A stretch of 64,000 nt of DNA from Sepioteuthis lessoniana (GCA_963585895.1 OY757911.1:56234809-56298808); one strand, 5' to 3'; shown: positions 1-11,937, numbered from the stretch's first letter. Numbers and translations: made by a program. Notes: generated by a model from the letters alone, not told the origin.

Positions 1-40
1 CCAAAAGAATAGACTTAAATTATCAACATCTAGAATATGT

Positions 41-100
41 TGGTGATTTGGTTTGGTTTTATGGCATATCAAACAATATTGGTTATTTAATGCCAAATCC
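41..100 (-). repeat. SINE/LINE 3' tail fragment
   Basis: On the minus strand this ends in a TTTGGCATTAAATAACC block, then GATATGCCATAAAACC and a CCAAAC-rich end. The same tail occurs at 2651-2714, 3203-3264, 10857-10929, 20293-20350 and 38818-38888. The neighbouring AT-rich sequence to about 170 may be the 3' UTR of the same element. No head or coding part is visible, so it is a truncated retrotransposon tail. Confidence 0.6.
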
Positions 101-230
101 TGCTTTTAAATATAAAGTAAATATATGATTTACACACTTATGAAAATATAAAAAGTTTGAATATATAAACGTATATAATTGGATCCTGCTGGCAGCGGGG
201 TTCCATTAACATTTGTTTCTCATAAAAAAG

Positions 231-452
231 GAAGTTGGTGACCATATTCGAGGGTAACCCGAAGGCTCCCCTTTCAATAGCTACCACACTAAGGTGTAGA
301 GAAGGGCGCTGCTCCATTCCCTGGATTGATCCACTTTACCGTTGATGCGTACCTTATAATGCTGAGTGTTAAGCAAGGCGTCATCAAGTACCATGTTTTG
401 AGTTTTTGGTATGACTCGACCTGGGATTGAATCCCGGTCTCCCGGACCACTG
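231..452 (-). repeat. tRNA-derived SINE, family A, copy 1
   Basis: Read on the minus strand, a B-box-like GGGATTCAATCCC lies near the head (about 425-440), followed by a body shared with 26561-26795, 40122-40344, 62151-62390 and (plus strand) 9337-9540. The body includes the matching segments at about 245-330 and ends in a GTCACCAAC-type tail at 231-241. The A-box end of the head is cut short compared with the 62 kb copy. Non-coding; a SINE by its repeated copies and tRNA-like boxes. Confidence 0.75.
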
Positions 453-1099
453 TAACAATATATGTCTGATTCTTTGGTATTTTTGTCTATTTTGAGTACT
501 ATATGCAGGTTTTGATTACAAAGAAACAATCTTTAGGCGTATGTATGGATCTATCCACTCTGCCATGAGCTACATGTATCATAATTTAAATTGTAAACAG
601 AGTAAAGCTGGTTTTATTCAGAGTTTTCTTTCTCCAAGCTTATAGAAACCCATTCTGCCCTATCCATCGTTGAGGAGAGGAGAGCAGAAATACTCATGCT
701 TTTCCAAGGAGAATTGGTCCAAACGTGATAATCGTTCCGCTAACTGTACCTTAGTCGATAAGCTTTTATGCATTTTTAATTAGTGGTTATGAATTCAACC
801 CCTAGAACCAACAGAGGGATTCTAATTTAACTTTAAAAGAACTAACAAGCGTATTAACTTGGATAAATTAAGTTATACTCCAAATATATCATCTAACATG
901 GACACCGAAGTGAGAAATCAAGTATACTGAAGATTAGTTATATTGTGACACTATGGACCCTGAGCAAGTTAGTATAAAATTCAGTATATGTGTGTGTCTG
1001 TATGTGTCTGTATGTATAAAATGGTGGGCATATGAGTAGATATCGGTACATACATAGATGCGTATATGTGCGTGTGTATGTGAGTGTAAATCTATCCAT
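453..1099. other. AT-rich unassigned stretch
   Basis: No gene, RNA or repeat head is recognised here. A loose TG-rich run (TGTGTGTCTGTATG and similar) lies at about 985-1085. Confidence 0.5.
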
Positions 1100-1740
1100 G
1101 CTGTATATCATAAGTAGGGAGAAGACAGTTTGCCCGACGACCGCCGGCCTGGTCGGCTAGAGAGACATTATACGTTTGAAGAAAGCGACCTTGTGACCTT
1201 GAATAAGCGTGTGGTTACCTGCACGGGAAAAGGAAGTGAAGAAACAGGAGCTGACAAAATACTTCCGGTTTCTAGAGATGGGCGACTAAGGCCTGAGTGC
1301 AGTCAGTTGGTCAGAGGAACCCGCAGGAATCGTTTGGTCAGAGAAAGCAAACGGAATCAGATATTCGCTTCAAGTCTGCTGGAGCCCTTGAAGCTAAGGT
1401 GATCAGCTAGGATCTGGCAAAGTAGAATTAACGCTGGACACATAGGAGGAAACAGAGCGAACGAAAAGTCCGAAGAAGCACCCATCCCTCCATTTGTGAC
1501 CGAAATCAGTCGTTCAAACACTGAGATCGGATTTTCATTTCCTTTCTTTGTCTTTTGTGACACTGGCCAGACCTCTATGCAATAAAACAGCGTCAGGTAA
1601 TGCAATGTTGTAATACACAGCAGAGCCGATGCGTTCAACGCCTATATTCAGAATGTTTATATATTCATCGGATACAGCATCAATATCAAAATATCCGGCG
1701 TATGACTGAGATATTTTGGTAACTGCAAACATGAAAGAGA
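1100..1740. other. Unidentified GC-richer island
   Basis: This block has clearly higher GC than its flanks and contains a 90-residue open frame on the plus strand at 1130-1402 (rich in Arg and charged residues) and overlapping minus-strand frames. No domain or family is recognised, and no splice or promoter context supports a host exon. It may be part of an LTR or another unrecognised transposon. It is listed so that it can be tested against other loci. Confidence 0.3.
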
Positions 1741-2477
1741 CAGTTTGAAAAATGTTATAATATATTGACAGTTTTATTAACTATTTTTTATAAAATTATA
1801 TTGAGGTTTGTATTTTTATCATCTGCAATTGATTTATACAAAGTAACTTTTTTATTCTTATTTCAATATATGAGATCTGATTGTGTATTCACTTTGACTT
1901 GTGATAAAAGCAAATATCTCATCTAAATGTTTATTGCACACCGGCATTAATACGGTGTTTATTACTAAAAGAAAGAAGCGTAAAGTTCTCGAGACCCTTA
2001 TAATAAAAGCAAACTAAATGTGATATTGAAATAGAACATTTATTTAACACTCAGTAGCTGCATGCAGCCCAGATAATAATTAAGCTTGGATGTGAACCTT
2101 TTGCATTACATGATCATATCAGAGTAAAATGTTTAATTCTTTTAAATACCGGTACTTTTTTAAAATTTAGATCCCAATATTGGATGCTTAATTTTTTAAT
2201 ATCTACATTTATTGAATCAAGAGGTTCATTCTATGCAAACGACGAAACTAAATAATTGAAAACTATACCTTGCCGAGACATAGATAGATAGGTAGATAGA
2301 TAGATAGATTCTGAATGAAAAGTATTACACATGAATAAAAAAACATTCTTGTGAGTATATAAATGAAAACAAATCACATGAGTTCACCATTATGGATCAT
2401 AGTGGTGCAGGTTATTTTCTCAGGTACAATTATTTAGAAAGTTACGACAGGCCTCCTTTTATTTTACCGGGAAATTG
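1741..2477. other. AT-rich stretch with TAGA microsatellite
   Basis: No gene is seen. A short imperfect (TAGA)n tract occupies about 2281-2308. The remainder is unremarkable AT-rich sequence. Confidence 0.5.
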
Positions 2478-2714
2478 TCCTCGTGGTGTAATGGTTGAAG
2501 CGATGGACTCCGGAATCTTAGTAAGCGAGTTCGTACTCCACTCGTGCTATTACATTCACTTTTGGGCAAATAACCTTGGGAAATGTAGGAACCCCTTATC
2601 CTCCCATCTATTAGTTAAATTGTACCACTACTGTTCTTCTTGGAGAATGGCTTTGGCATTAAGTAACCTACATGCGTTGATATGCCATTAAACAAAGAAA
2701 CCAAACCATTTACC
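2478..2714 (+). repeat. tRNA-derived SINE, family B, with LINE-like tail
   Basis: The head CGTGGTGTAATGGTTGAAG (A-box-like) at about 2484-2505 is followed by a B-box-like GAGTTCGTACTCC at about 2528-2540. The central block CCTTGGGAAATGTAGGAACC (about 2574-2593) matches the TACCCTTGGGAAAGGTA core at 59266-59290, 42215-42235 (minus) and 51527-51545. The 3' end (2651-2714) is the same tail that ends the LINE at 20293-20350. Open frames across it are incidental. This resembles cephalopod SINEs with a conserved central domain, but that family assignment is from memory. Confidence 0.65.
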
Positions 2715-3202
2715 AGTTATTGTCCTTGATAATTAGTTGTGTGAGACTTTGATTTATTTGAAGCTTTTCAGTTTTACCTAACTTACAACAGATAAATCTG
2801 AACGTTTTGTCTGTGAAAATGAAGAAATTAATATATCTTGAAAATTCTAATTCCCAAATATATCACGTAATAATATTTCAATTAATATAAATAGGTCCTT
2901 GATTTCTACTTTGATAGTTCTCAGTAACTTTGAGCCAAGTCGAGGATCATAGTATGTTAATTGTGTTTCGTTCTTTAGCTCAAGTGTATCCTCTTGAGTT
3001 TTTTGCATATTATTAGGGAATAGTTTCAATCTGTAAAGTCCTTAAGCCTGGACTTAAGAAACTTAGAATTGTGAATGAGTATAAATCCTTTCATAAATAC
3101 AATGTTTCCAAAACTGTGTTCATAGTAAATGGTTCAGATTTCTGGGAAGTAAATCTACTTAACACTCGTCTCTTATCTCCACAAATCCATCTATATATTA
3201 GT
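2715..3202. other. AT-rich unassigned stretch
   Basis: No coding, RNA or repeat signal could be assigned. Confidence 0.5.
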
Positions 3203-3264
3203 AGGTTGGTTGGTTGTGTTTTATGGTATATAAACACTTGTAGGTTATTCAATTCCAAATCCAG
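3203..3264 (-). repeat. SINE/LINE 3' tail fragment
   Basis: On the minus strand the order GGATTTGGAATTGAATAACC, then TATACCATAAAAC, then CCAACC repeats matches the shared retrotransposon tail. No head is recognised upstream on the minus strand. The block at about 3390-3600 is somewhat GC-richer and may belong to the same insertion. Confidence 0.55.
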
Positions 3265-3830
3265 TTTATGCTTATAGAAAAATATATAGGATTTGTAAAC
3301 GAATATTTTGTCTGTGACATTATTTTAAAATTAGCCTGGTAATTCAATATAGTACTTATTACTTTAACGGTTAAACAGTGCTAATTGTTCCGTTGATGTT
3401 ACACTAATAGCTACGACCTCTCCAGGTCAGAGTTAAACTGGGAGTAACTGCAATGAAGTACTCCACATTCCCCGAACGTCATGGCCGAAGCCTCCTCGTC
3501 AGATGGTTTAGTGTCATATCTAGGATTCTCGCTGAGAGGGTGGTATTCCATTGCAAAGAGGCTGTCGGCGTAATCAACTGCTCCAGCCGAGTGGACAATT
3601 GTAACTTTTGGTTATTTCGATATGTACTTATACATAGTTCCATACATCGTTTCATACATAAACATAGTTTCATATATTGACTCAATGGAGCAAGCTGGAA
3701 GGTTGGTTGTATATAAGTGGCAAGGGCAAGTCACAACACACAAGGAACTTTAATTACCGATGAAATAACTAAGAAAACTTTTGGTATTTCATTGTGATCA
3801 GAAAATACATGTAAAAAGGAACCCGGTAGG

Positions 3831-5525
3831 GATCATCATCATCATCATGTCGTGCCGCCAGCACGGATATCCCTGACCCTCTCTCGCCACTTCTCCCTAT
3901 CATTCATCGCCTCTGGCAGGTCTTCAGGGTTACATCCTGTGTCCTCACATAGCTGCTGTAAGTAAGTTCGAGCTGATCGTCCTGCTTTTGGTTGGCCATA
4001 TGTGGAGGTCCATAGGAGTACATCACTTGTGAGCTCGTCGTTGCTTCTCCAGCAGTGTCCTGCGTGTCTGGCTCGTCTAACATGTATAGTTTTTGAGATG
4101 GGAGGCAGGTGGTCGTATAGTTGGTGTCTCGTAGGGTGTTGTCGCCAGGACTTGTTCAATATTGCTCTCAACATTCTTGTGTAATTGCCGTCTAGTTTCT
4201 TCTCCAGCAATTTAGTTAGCGTCCATGTAGTGCATCCATATAGCAGTATCGATACAACCACTGCCTGGAAGAAACTGCGTTTCATTTTATCGGTCAGGTC
4301 TGATTTCAATATGATCTAGAGCCTATCGATAGCCGTCCATGCTTTCGTCAGTCGTTTGTCGATGTCTTTTTCGGTTGATGAGACGCTACTTCCTAGGTAG
4401 GTGAATTTGTCTACTAGTTTCAGAGAGGCTCCCTCTAGTGTGGCAATGTTGCCCGTTTGGTTATAACACATATATTCAGTTTTGTGTGCATTGACATGGA
4501 GGCCAATGCCTGCTGCAGCTCGTTCCAAACTATGCAGTAGTGTCTCAGCTTGATTAGGCGTATTCGCCAGTAACGCCAAGTCATCAGCGTAGTCGGCATC
4601 TGTGATTGTTTTTGCGGGGTACCTTTTGCTTCTTTTCTTAGTCAGCTCGAAATCATTTTCTCTGATTTTGTCGATCGAAGTTCTAAGCACGTCGTCTAGA
4701 CAGATGATAAAGATGTATGGAGCTAGCGTGTCTCCTTGTAGTACTCCTGCAACAATGTCGAAGTATTCCGTGTCTCCATCTGGTGAACGTACTTTCACTT
4801 TGGTGTTTCTGTAGAGAATCATTATTGCTGCTATGGTTTCTTTTGGTAGGCCGTATGCTAGTAGGATTTGTTCCATCTTCCCTCTGTGGATGGAATCGAA
4901 GGCCTTGGTAAAGTCGACAAATAGCAATGTCGCCTGAATGATTTTTGCCCGAACGCCTTCAAGGATTCTACGGATGGTCAATGTTTGTGAGGTTGTGGAT
5001 TTATTTCTCCGGAAACCATTTTGGTTTTTCCTAAGGATGTTGTCTATTTTGGGTTCTATGCGGTTTTGTAGTAAGGCCTTGTAGATTTTGGCTGCTATGG
5101 ATGTAAGTGTTATCCCTCGGTAGTTCTTGGCTAATCCGATGTCGCCTTTTTTAGGGAAAGGAAGGATGCATCCCTTCATCCATCTTTCTATCCTATTTTA
5201 ACTATAGACTGTGATGCATTGCCGGAGCAGTATATCGTCGAATTGTCTAGTCTTCCACACTTCTGGGGGGATCTCGTCTAGCCCTGCAGCTTTCCTAATT
5301 TTAATTTTTCCTAGAACCGAGTCGAGTTCTTCTTTGCTGAAAGGACCTAGTTTAATGTCTAATTGCTTACTGATAATTCTGGCGATCGGTTCATCCGTTA
5401 TTTTCGGTGGGTTTGCTAGTAGATTTTTGAAATGCTGTTCCCACAGTTTTACTCTTTCTTGTTGGCTTGCAGCTTACAATTTTGTTTTGGCAGTGCTCTT
5501 CCTTCTACTTACTTCGTTTATTGTT
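3831..5525 (-). pseudogene. RTE-type LINE reverse transcriptase, 5'-truncated (copy A)
   Basis: This is the C-terminal two thirds of a non-LTR retrotransposon polyprotein that copies its RNA at a nicked target. Read on the minus strand, about 5525-5180 encodes the start of the RT region (KAAGLDEIPPEVWKTR), interrupted by stops. 5179-4316 is open for 287 residues with motif A (FVDFTKAFDSIHRG), motif B (LQGDTLAPYIF) and motif C (YADDLALLAN). One TAG at about 4316-4318 breaks the frame. 4309-3845 continues in the same frame with LLYGCTTWTL and the HAGHCWRSNDEL region. The element ends in a short (ATG)n run (minus strand) at 3831-3849, as RTE-group elements often do. No endonuclease domain remains. 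Fragments of the same family lie at 26031-26450, 26791-27412 and 37590-38190. The RTE clade assignment is by family resemblance. Confidence 0.85.
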
Positions 5526-7097
5526 TAGGTAGGGATATAACAAGAAAATATACGCAACAAGTTCAACTGCGTGGAAAACATTTCCAACGGGTATTCAAAT
5601 TTGGCCTTAAAGAAATAGTAATGAGGAAGTTAATTCATAAGTTTTGAGGAAGGGAATTCAGAAATGTAAAAAAGATGAAAAATGTACACTACTATCATAA
5701 AATTGATATGCTAAAAGTTTAAGGATTTTTTATCGACACATGTTGTCAAAAAGTTGGCAGATATACTGACATTCCAACTTATAGCAATACTGTATTCATG
5801 AATGGAAGTGTGACAACTGACAAATAAAAAAACATTACAGGGTCTTCAAAGGTCACTAAAGTTATGGCTCCCCGTTTTTTTTTTATGGTTCCCAGAATCC
5901 AGCGACTACCAATACATATCATGAGACGGTGTACGCTGTTCAAAACTCTGGGTAGGAGGCTGAATAAATTAAGTTTTCCAGAAGATTCTTACTATAAAAA
6001 GCAATAGATTAATAAGAAAATGATTATTAAAAGGAATAACATTCGGTGATTTTCGCCCGGAATAGCTAAAGAGATTTGAGTATATTGAAAATTTGCAACT
6101 GTTGATAATTTTGCTCAAAAGAAAGTGATAGTTTCCTACTTCTATTTAATTACATCAATGCCTCCACACATGATCCTCCATATTTAAATATTAAGTCTCT
6201 TCTCAGTTTACTGATTTTCAATGTTATTTCCCTGCTTAATTTTAGTTAGTGATCGATTTTACCTTCTTATCCAATTTTACATTGTAAGCAATGGTATACA
6301 CACAAAATTGTGACAGTATACAATTAATGATAAGGGAAATGTATCACACAGGAGAGGGTTTTAAATTACATCAGTAAATCCAAATATATCTCTGAAAATT
6401 CCTTGATTGCTAGAATTAGCTGAAAATGGAAAAGTTAAAAGACTTCTTTAGGAAAAATAGATGAAATAGAACCCGATGAATTCAGTAATTTACCCCTGCC
6501 GAACGAGTTTGATTCTTTCTCTACCCAAGCGAACAACATGGGTGGATTAAACATGATTACATACTTTAGACAATGTTTGATCAAAATCTTTATGGGAAAG
6601 TCATCTACTGCATACTCAAGTAACGGAGCCTGTTAATCACAACAATCTGAACGCTGATTTCGTCATGAAACATGTCTGATCAATAAAGAATGTGAATGAT
6701 TAAAACCAAAGGAACTGATACAAAATCGTTTCAATGACTATTGTTAGTACTAAAAGGTAACTTAATCAAAGATGCAGACGTTTTGATAAGCATTCTGTTT
6801 AGGATTGAATAAGATTTTCTAGATAGGCAAGAGTCATTGACTGTATGATTTACTAAATTTGCCAAAAGTATCTGCCAAACCCCAGTATTAGAAAATAGTT
6901 GATAACTATGGAAGTAAAATTAGATAAACAGTGATGCAGCGTTTTTCTGCATATAAACTCATCCATAAATAGTGGTTTGTCTCTGGTCTTACTGTAATAA
7001 ATAAATCACTCGCTACTGAATGCAGGCTTGTGTTCATCCAGTGCGAAAATATCTTGTCGCTACGAAATTTTAGTAAAAAAACTAAATTTACCTTTCT
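5526..7097. other. AT-rich stretch without a recognised gene
   Basis: A short open segment on the plus strand at about 6470-6635 has ordinary-looking composition but no recognisable motif and ends in stops. It could be a decayed transposon exon. Nothing else is supported. Confidence 0.4.
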
Positions 7098-7240
7098 CAG
7101 TTTGTTCCCGATTATCTATCGCACTATCTCAGCCTACTGCTTATTGTTCTATGGTACCTCAAGTGGTGTAATATCTAGCAAGCTAGATTAGCAGACCATT
7201 CTTTTCGTGTTCGATTCACACAGTGTGCCACAATCAAAGT
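7098..7240 (+). repeat. tRNA-headed repeat, family E, copy 1
   Basis: This shares a leader (CAGTTTGTTCC then CTATCTCAG then CTACT) and a tRNA-like head with 11765-11935. The A-box-like TGGTGTAAT is at about 7163-7172 and the B-box-like GTGTTCGATTCAC at about 7208-7220. The leader upstream of the boxes is also shared, so the repeat unit is longer than the tRNA part. It is not a functional tRNA, because no cloverleaf can be drawn. Confidence 0.55.
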
Positions 7241-7413
7241 TAGATTAATCGAGAACTATTTGTATGCGTCTATCAGTACATATTTCTGGGTGTTATGGTG
7301 TATATAATTACTTGCATACGTGTTTATATTTGTGTAATCACAATTATCATATAGCATAGTTGTAAACACAAATACTTCCAGTTTTTGTTGTTCATACGAA
7401 GATTGTTCAAAAA

Positions 7414-8718
7414 AGTTTCCAGCCATTTTTTGTACAGGCATTTAAAATGGGCATAGACTCTTGAAAATCCAGTATGTTATTGCTATACCCCTTATGTTAT
7501 GACTGACCTATTTTTCTGATTTTAGTTCAAATGAGCAACTACAGCAGGAATTAGAATACACCCTACTAAAGCCTGATTGTCACAGCTGCTGATTTTTAAA
7601 AAAATGCAATCTGGACCTGAGGACATTTTAGAAGAACGATATGCAATAAAATCCTGTTCTAAACTTGTAAAACAGGCTATAGAAATGTATAGAATGCTTC
7701 AGCCTGCTTTTGGAACATCTTGCATGAAGCAAGCATCAGTTTTTGAGTGGCAAAAGAGATTCAAGGAAGGCAGGGATTATGAGAGGTGTGGGAGGTGTAA
7801 GGAAATCAGAACACCAGAGTTGATTAGCCAAATAAATAATTTCACGGATAAGGACCGTCGTGTCTATAGGGACAATAAGTGCACAGTTTGATGTCAGTGT
7901 AGGAACTGTACACACAATTATTCGCGAGGAACCGAAGATACGGAAGATTTGCACGAAGTCTGTCCCAACGTTGCTCAGAGAAGATCAGAAAGGAAGACGT
8001 TTTCATGAGAGCAGGGAGGTGGCCGAGCTAATCAATTTAGATCCCGCAGTTCTTGATGCTCTGGTGACCCGCGATGAAAGCTGGATCTACTGCTATGACC
8101 CAGAGACCAAGAGAAAGAGTTGCCAGTGAAAGCTTGCTGGCTCTCCCAGATCCAAGAAGACCAGACAGAGCTAATCCACCCACTAACTTTTGATGATCCA
8201 TTTTTTTTTTGACAGCACTAGCATATTTCTACATTCATTGGGTTCCCACTGGACAGACAGTCAACAGGGAATATTACGTGGAGGTTTTAGGGGAGTTCAG
8301 GAGGAGATTCTGTCGGAAGAGACCAGCACTCTTCAATTTCGGGTCAGTGGCATTTCCACTAGGACAATACACCAGTCCACAACTCCATCCTTGTCACAGA
8401 CTATTTGACCAAGATGGACGTCAAGTCAGTTCGTCACCCTCCCTATTGTCCAGACTTTGCTCTCTGTGACTTTTGGCTATTTCCTAAGCTCAAGGAAAAA
8501 CTTAGAGGCTGTCGTTATGAGACAATTAAGGAGATGAAAGACACTGCAACGAAGGTCACTGACACGCTCATACAAGAAGAATTCCATGGGGCCTACCAGA
8601 AGTTGTTGGAACGGTACAACAAGTGCATTGCAGCCGGAGGAGATTACTTTGAAGGGGACTAGAGTTTCATGTGTGTACTATCAATAAAAGTGCCCATACG
8701 AAAAAAAGTATGGAATCT
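7414..8718 (+). mobile_element. Mariner transposon copy 1 (about 1.3 kb)
   Basis: The terminal inverted repeats begin AGTTTCCAG... on the left and, reverse-complemented, AGATTCCATAC... on the right. The right end is followed by TA (8719-8720), while the left TA appears mutated to AA. Length and content match mariner family DNA transposons, which cut and paste at TA using a D,D34D transposase. The copy is homologous throughout to 52159-53444. Coding capacity is broken. Confidence 0.88.
7600..8662 (+). pseudogene. Mariner transposase remnant
   Basis: The coding region runs through at least four frames. 7577-7891 holds the N-terminal DNA-binding part (SVFEWQKRFKEGRDYE, then PELISQINNF). 7860-8129 holds the second helix-turn-helix (VGTVHTIIREEPK) and the first catalytic Asp in TRDESWIYCYDPETK. 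8190-8469 continues in shifted frames. 8405-8662 holds HPPYCPDFALCDFWLFPKLK with the last catalytic Asp, and the C-terminus CIAAGGDYFEGD. The second catalytic region (EDN-like in the other copy) is degraded near 8365-8390. Several frameshifts make it non-functional. D,D34D spacing is directly countable only in the 52 kb copy. Confidence 0.88.
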
Positions 8719-8847
8719 TATTGAAGGCACCACGTACAAATACGTTTTTCGTTTAAGTATGCGTGTGAATATATGTGGACGAAAAACAGTCTCTTCAAGA
8801 AAATGTTTTCCCTATATCTGCTGCAGTTTCCCTTAAAAACTATGTCA

Positions 8848-8848
<1 letters not shown>

Positions 8849-8893
<45 letters not shown>
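8849..8893. repeat. (TA)n microsatellite
   Basis: Perfect TA dinucleotide run about 45 bases long, with no associated gene. The flanking 8894-9330 is unremarkable. Confidence 0.9.
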
Positions 8894-8896
<3 letters not shown>

Positions 8897-9336
8897 TCAA
8901 TGAGGTTTTTTTACACTAGGTTTGACTGGAGGATTTTCACAAAAGTCCGAATAACAGCAAAGCTCTTCAGGCCTCAAGAATTATTCTAAGTTTTCTAGCT
9001 GAAATTATCTGTTTTGTGGTGTAGACGGTTTCGAGTCTCTACTTGCTCTTCAATTCTAGTAGTCTCTTCTCCAAAAGCGTCAACTAAATTTAGTATCATT
9101 GCTATCTTCATGTTCCACACCCTTTTTAGATATTTAGCAAGATCCAAATGTGAGATTATCATTTTTCATTCTCAAACAGTGGTCGCCTGGAATAGAAAAT
9201 CTACCAGATGAAAACTTCTTTTTACATGGATAAAAAATAAGGTTTAGTACTCTATATATGACTGGATTATACGGCAGAATATAAAAGTCACAGAAAGTTC
9301 GTGCGTGTTTCCTTTTTTGGTGGAGATTCTGATTTC
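8894..9336. other. Unassigned AT-rich stretch
   Basis: No gene, RNA or repeat could be supported. The open frames over it lack any recognisable motif. Confidence 0.5.
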
Positions 9337-9540
9337 CGTTGACCAAGTGGTTAGAGTGTTCGCCAATGGCTCGTAAAACCCGGGTCCAGTTCCAGGTGAA
9401 AGTCAGCATTATAAGGTAGGTTTCAAGGATAAAGTACTCCAGCGAAAGAAGTTGCGCCCTCCGCTACACCTCGATGTAGTAAATATTGAAAAAGGAGCCT
9501 TTGGTCACCCTCGACTACGGTCACTAACTATGGTCAAATG
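9337..9540 (+). repeat. tRNA-derived SINE, family A, copy 2
   Basis: The only plus-strand copy of family A. The head GTGGTTAGAGTGTTCGCC (A-box) is at about 9345-9365, with a B-box-like GGGTCCAGTTCCAGG at about 9381-9396. The body runs to CCCTCGACTACGGTCAC near 9530, which is the reverse complement of the CGACCGTAGTC end of the minus copies. Non-coding. Confidence 0.75.
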
Positions 9541-10029
9541 TTAATGGATCAAATTTTCAACCAATCATTCCATTTGTGCCACTTTCCTAATTTTTCTGGC
9601 TCTGTAAATAACCATTCTATTTCTGACAAAGAACAACCTAAACTTCCTGCATTATTAGTTCTTTGGAAATGTCGCTATTAAAAAAAAAAAAAAAAAGATT
9701 TAGTTTCTCTTTTCTGGTGTCCCTTCTTACATATGTTCAGAAATAAATTCAACGTACAAAGCCGTAATAAATGCTAAAGCATCAATTCTCAATTTCTCTC
9801 TCTCTGTAACTTAAAGTCTAATGCTAAGGCAACCACAGTCATCAAAGAAAAGCGGAACAGATTATACAGAGATTTTTTATAATGATACGTATATGAGAAA
9901 TTCATGCAGAAATAAAAGTAAAGAAAGAAAAAGAAAAGTGAAAATGTCTGAAAAATCCCAATAACAACAGTGATATATCTTCCGAGAAACTATAAGTTAG
10001 AGGGTTAGAAAACGAACAAAAGTATTTGT
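9541..10029. other. Unassigned stretch with poly(A) run
   Basis: A poly(A) run of about 17 lies near 9680-9697. No gene or repeat head is seen. Confidence 0.5.
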
Positions 10030-10929
10030 TAGTCCTGTCGACTAGGCCTGGAGAATACACCGACTGAAACTCTGCATAAGGGTAAGAATCCCTCAACGAG
10101 TGTTCTAGATATGACACTAAAAAATCTGATGGTGAGTTTACAGTAATGCGGTAGCTTTGGGGAATGTGGGACACCCATCTATTGCTATCGCTCGCAGGTT
10201 TACTCTGGCTCCAAGTTGTAGCATTTGATAGGGTCCGGTCTTTGTGACAAATAGAACTAAACTGCATATTTATGCTCAACTGAGTTGCTTGAAAAAGAAC
10301 TGTTTTGACTGTTATTGCCCGAAATAGAGCAGTTTTGACATCTAAAGTGCGAATTTATGCTAAACTGAATTATCTGAAATAAACTTGTTTTTAAATTTAA
10401 CTATGTATTGCCCAGTTGCCTGTGGCCGTAGAACATACCAATTGCACTTCTGGAGAAGAGTAAGACTCCTCCAACTAGTGTCCAGGATATAAAACTAAAG
10501 AATCTAATGGTAAAGTTCCAGGTATGCTGGAGCTTAAGGGAATGCCGTTCACCTATTCATTGCTATCCCTCCCAGATCCACTATGGTAGCACCTGATTGA
10601 GACCTTTCTATGTGTTAAATGAAACTAAACTGCATTCTTATGCTAATCAAATTTAATTTTGATATCTAAACTGCGTACTTATGCTAAACTGAGCTACTTG
10701 AAATAGAAATGTTTAACACGCAAACTGTGTACTTATTCTAAACTGAATTGTTTGATCAAACTGAATAGCTTGAAATAGAAATATTTTTGACAATTAAACT
10801 GCGTACTCATGCTAAAGTGCATTGTTTAAAATAATGTTGATCATTTCTATAAAAAGGATTTGGCTTTAAAGAACCAAGAGAGACTGATATACCATAAAAA
10901 CCAACCAAACAACCAATCAACCAACCAAA
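10030..10929 (+). repeat. Composite repeat D: head, 55-bp minisatellite, LINE-like tail (copy 1)
   Basis: Two head modules of about 230 bp (about 10045-10280 and 10418-10640) each run from an AATACACC/ACATACCAA start through a CATTGCTATC...CCAGATCCACT segment to a CTAAACTGCAT end. Each is followed by degenerate tandem units of about 55 bp, with cores AACTGCGTACTTATGCTAAA and CTGAATTGTTTGAAATAGAA. The element closes with the shared retrotransposon tail (GGATTTGGCTTTAAAGAACC ... ATACCATAAAAACCAACC) at 10857-10929. The same order is found at 38225-38888. No coding frame. Likely a non-autonomous retroelement; the name D is mine. Confidence 0.7.
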
Positions 10930-11440
10930 GGATATGTAATCTTTAATTATTTACGAAAATACTTCTAGAAGTGCAATATGTTTACGACGAATAGCGCTGA
11001 TAATTTTGTAAAAATTAATTTCCTTTGGTGAAAAAGTTGAAGTTGGTTTATCAAAACCGCTTATTTTATTATTTTGTGTTTACATTTTAAGATCCGCTCT
11101 GCATTTCAATCCCACCACACATATATTTTTTGCATTAAAAGCAATCAGTAATTTACAGCAATAGTTTTCTCTTTACTAAATTATAGTATTCATCTTCTAA
11201 AAAATAGCTAAATTTTTTAAGAAATTGCTCTGCTGTAATTAATTAAAATTTGTTTTAACTGAAAACATTCGATACAGAAACAAAACGCCGTAAATACACG
11301 ACTGGAAAAAACTTAACAAGATGTTGATAACAATGGCTGTAATATTCTTTATAATGGTGCTTGTAATAAACTAAGCATACAGCAGTATTTTCTTTAAAAT
11401 TCCAAAATTTTGGAAAAAACTTCAGACTCACTTTTTCTTT
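10930..11440. other. AT-rich unassigned stretch
   Basis: No gene or repeat family is recognised. Confidence 0.5.
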
Positions 11441-11441
11441 A

Positions 11442-11522
<81 letters not shown>

Positions 11523-11540
11523 TCTGTCTGTCTGTCTGTT
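11441..11540. repeat. Compound microsatellite (TA)n(TG)n(TGTC)n
   Basis: A TA run to about 11465, then TG to about 11519, then four to five TGTC units. The alternating purine-pyrimidine tract could adopt Z-DNA or cruciform structure, which is inference only. Confidence 0.9.
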
Positions 11541-11764
11541 TTTCTGAGTGATTAACGTGTGCGTCTGTGAACTTATGAAAATATCCTATAAATATCAAAT
11601 AAAAACAGGTATATGTACTTGGAAGGAATATATTTAGTCGTATTTAAAATAATCTATATATTCCATGGAAATAACCAATTTTCATAACTCATTAAAAGAT
11701 AATATCTATTCATCTGTCTCTTTATCTCTCTATATCAGTCTTATCATATCTGCGTATCTATCTT

Positions 11765-11935
11765 AGTTTGTTCCTGATTGTCTCTCTCCCTATCTCAGTC
11801 TACTCCTACCATTCTATGGTACCATAGGTGGCGTAATGGTTAGTAAACTGGCTTATTTTTATCATTGTTTGCGTGTTCGATTCCTCCTGATTACTACAAA
11901 CAAACTACTTTTAATAGATAACTATACGTTTATAT
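11765..11935 (+). repeat. tRNA-headed repeat, family E, copy 2
   Basis: Homologous to 7098-7240: the same AGTTTGTTCCTGATT leader, then TGGCGTAATGGTTAG (A-box) at about 11829-11843 and GTGTTCGATTCC (B-box) at about 11873-11884. It runs into a (TA)n tract at 11941-11993. Not a functional tRNA. Confidence 0.6.
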
Positions 11936-11937
11936 AC

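Noticed and set aside
281..529. Minus-strand 82-residue frame
   Set aside because: Runs across SINE family A and out into flanking sequence; no coding character.
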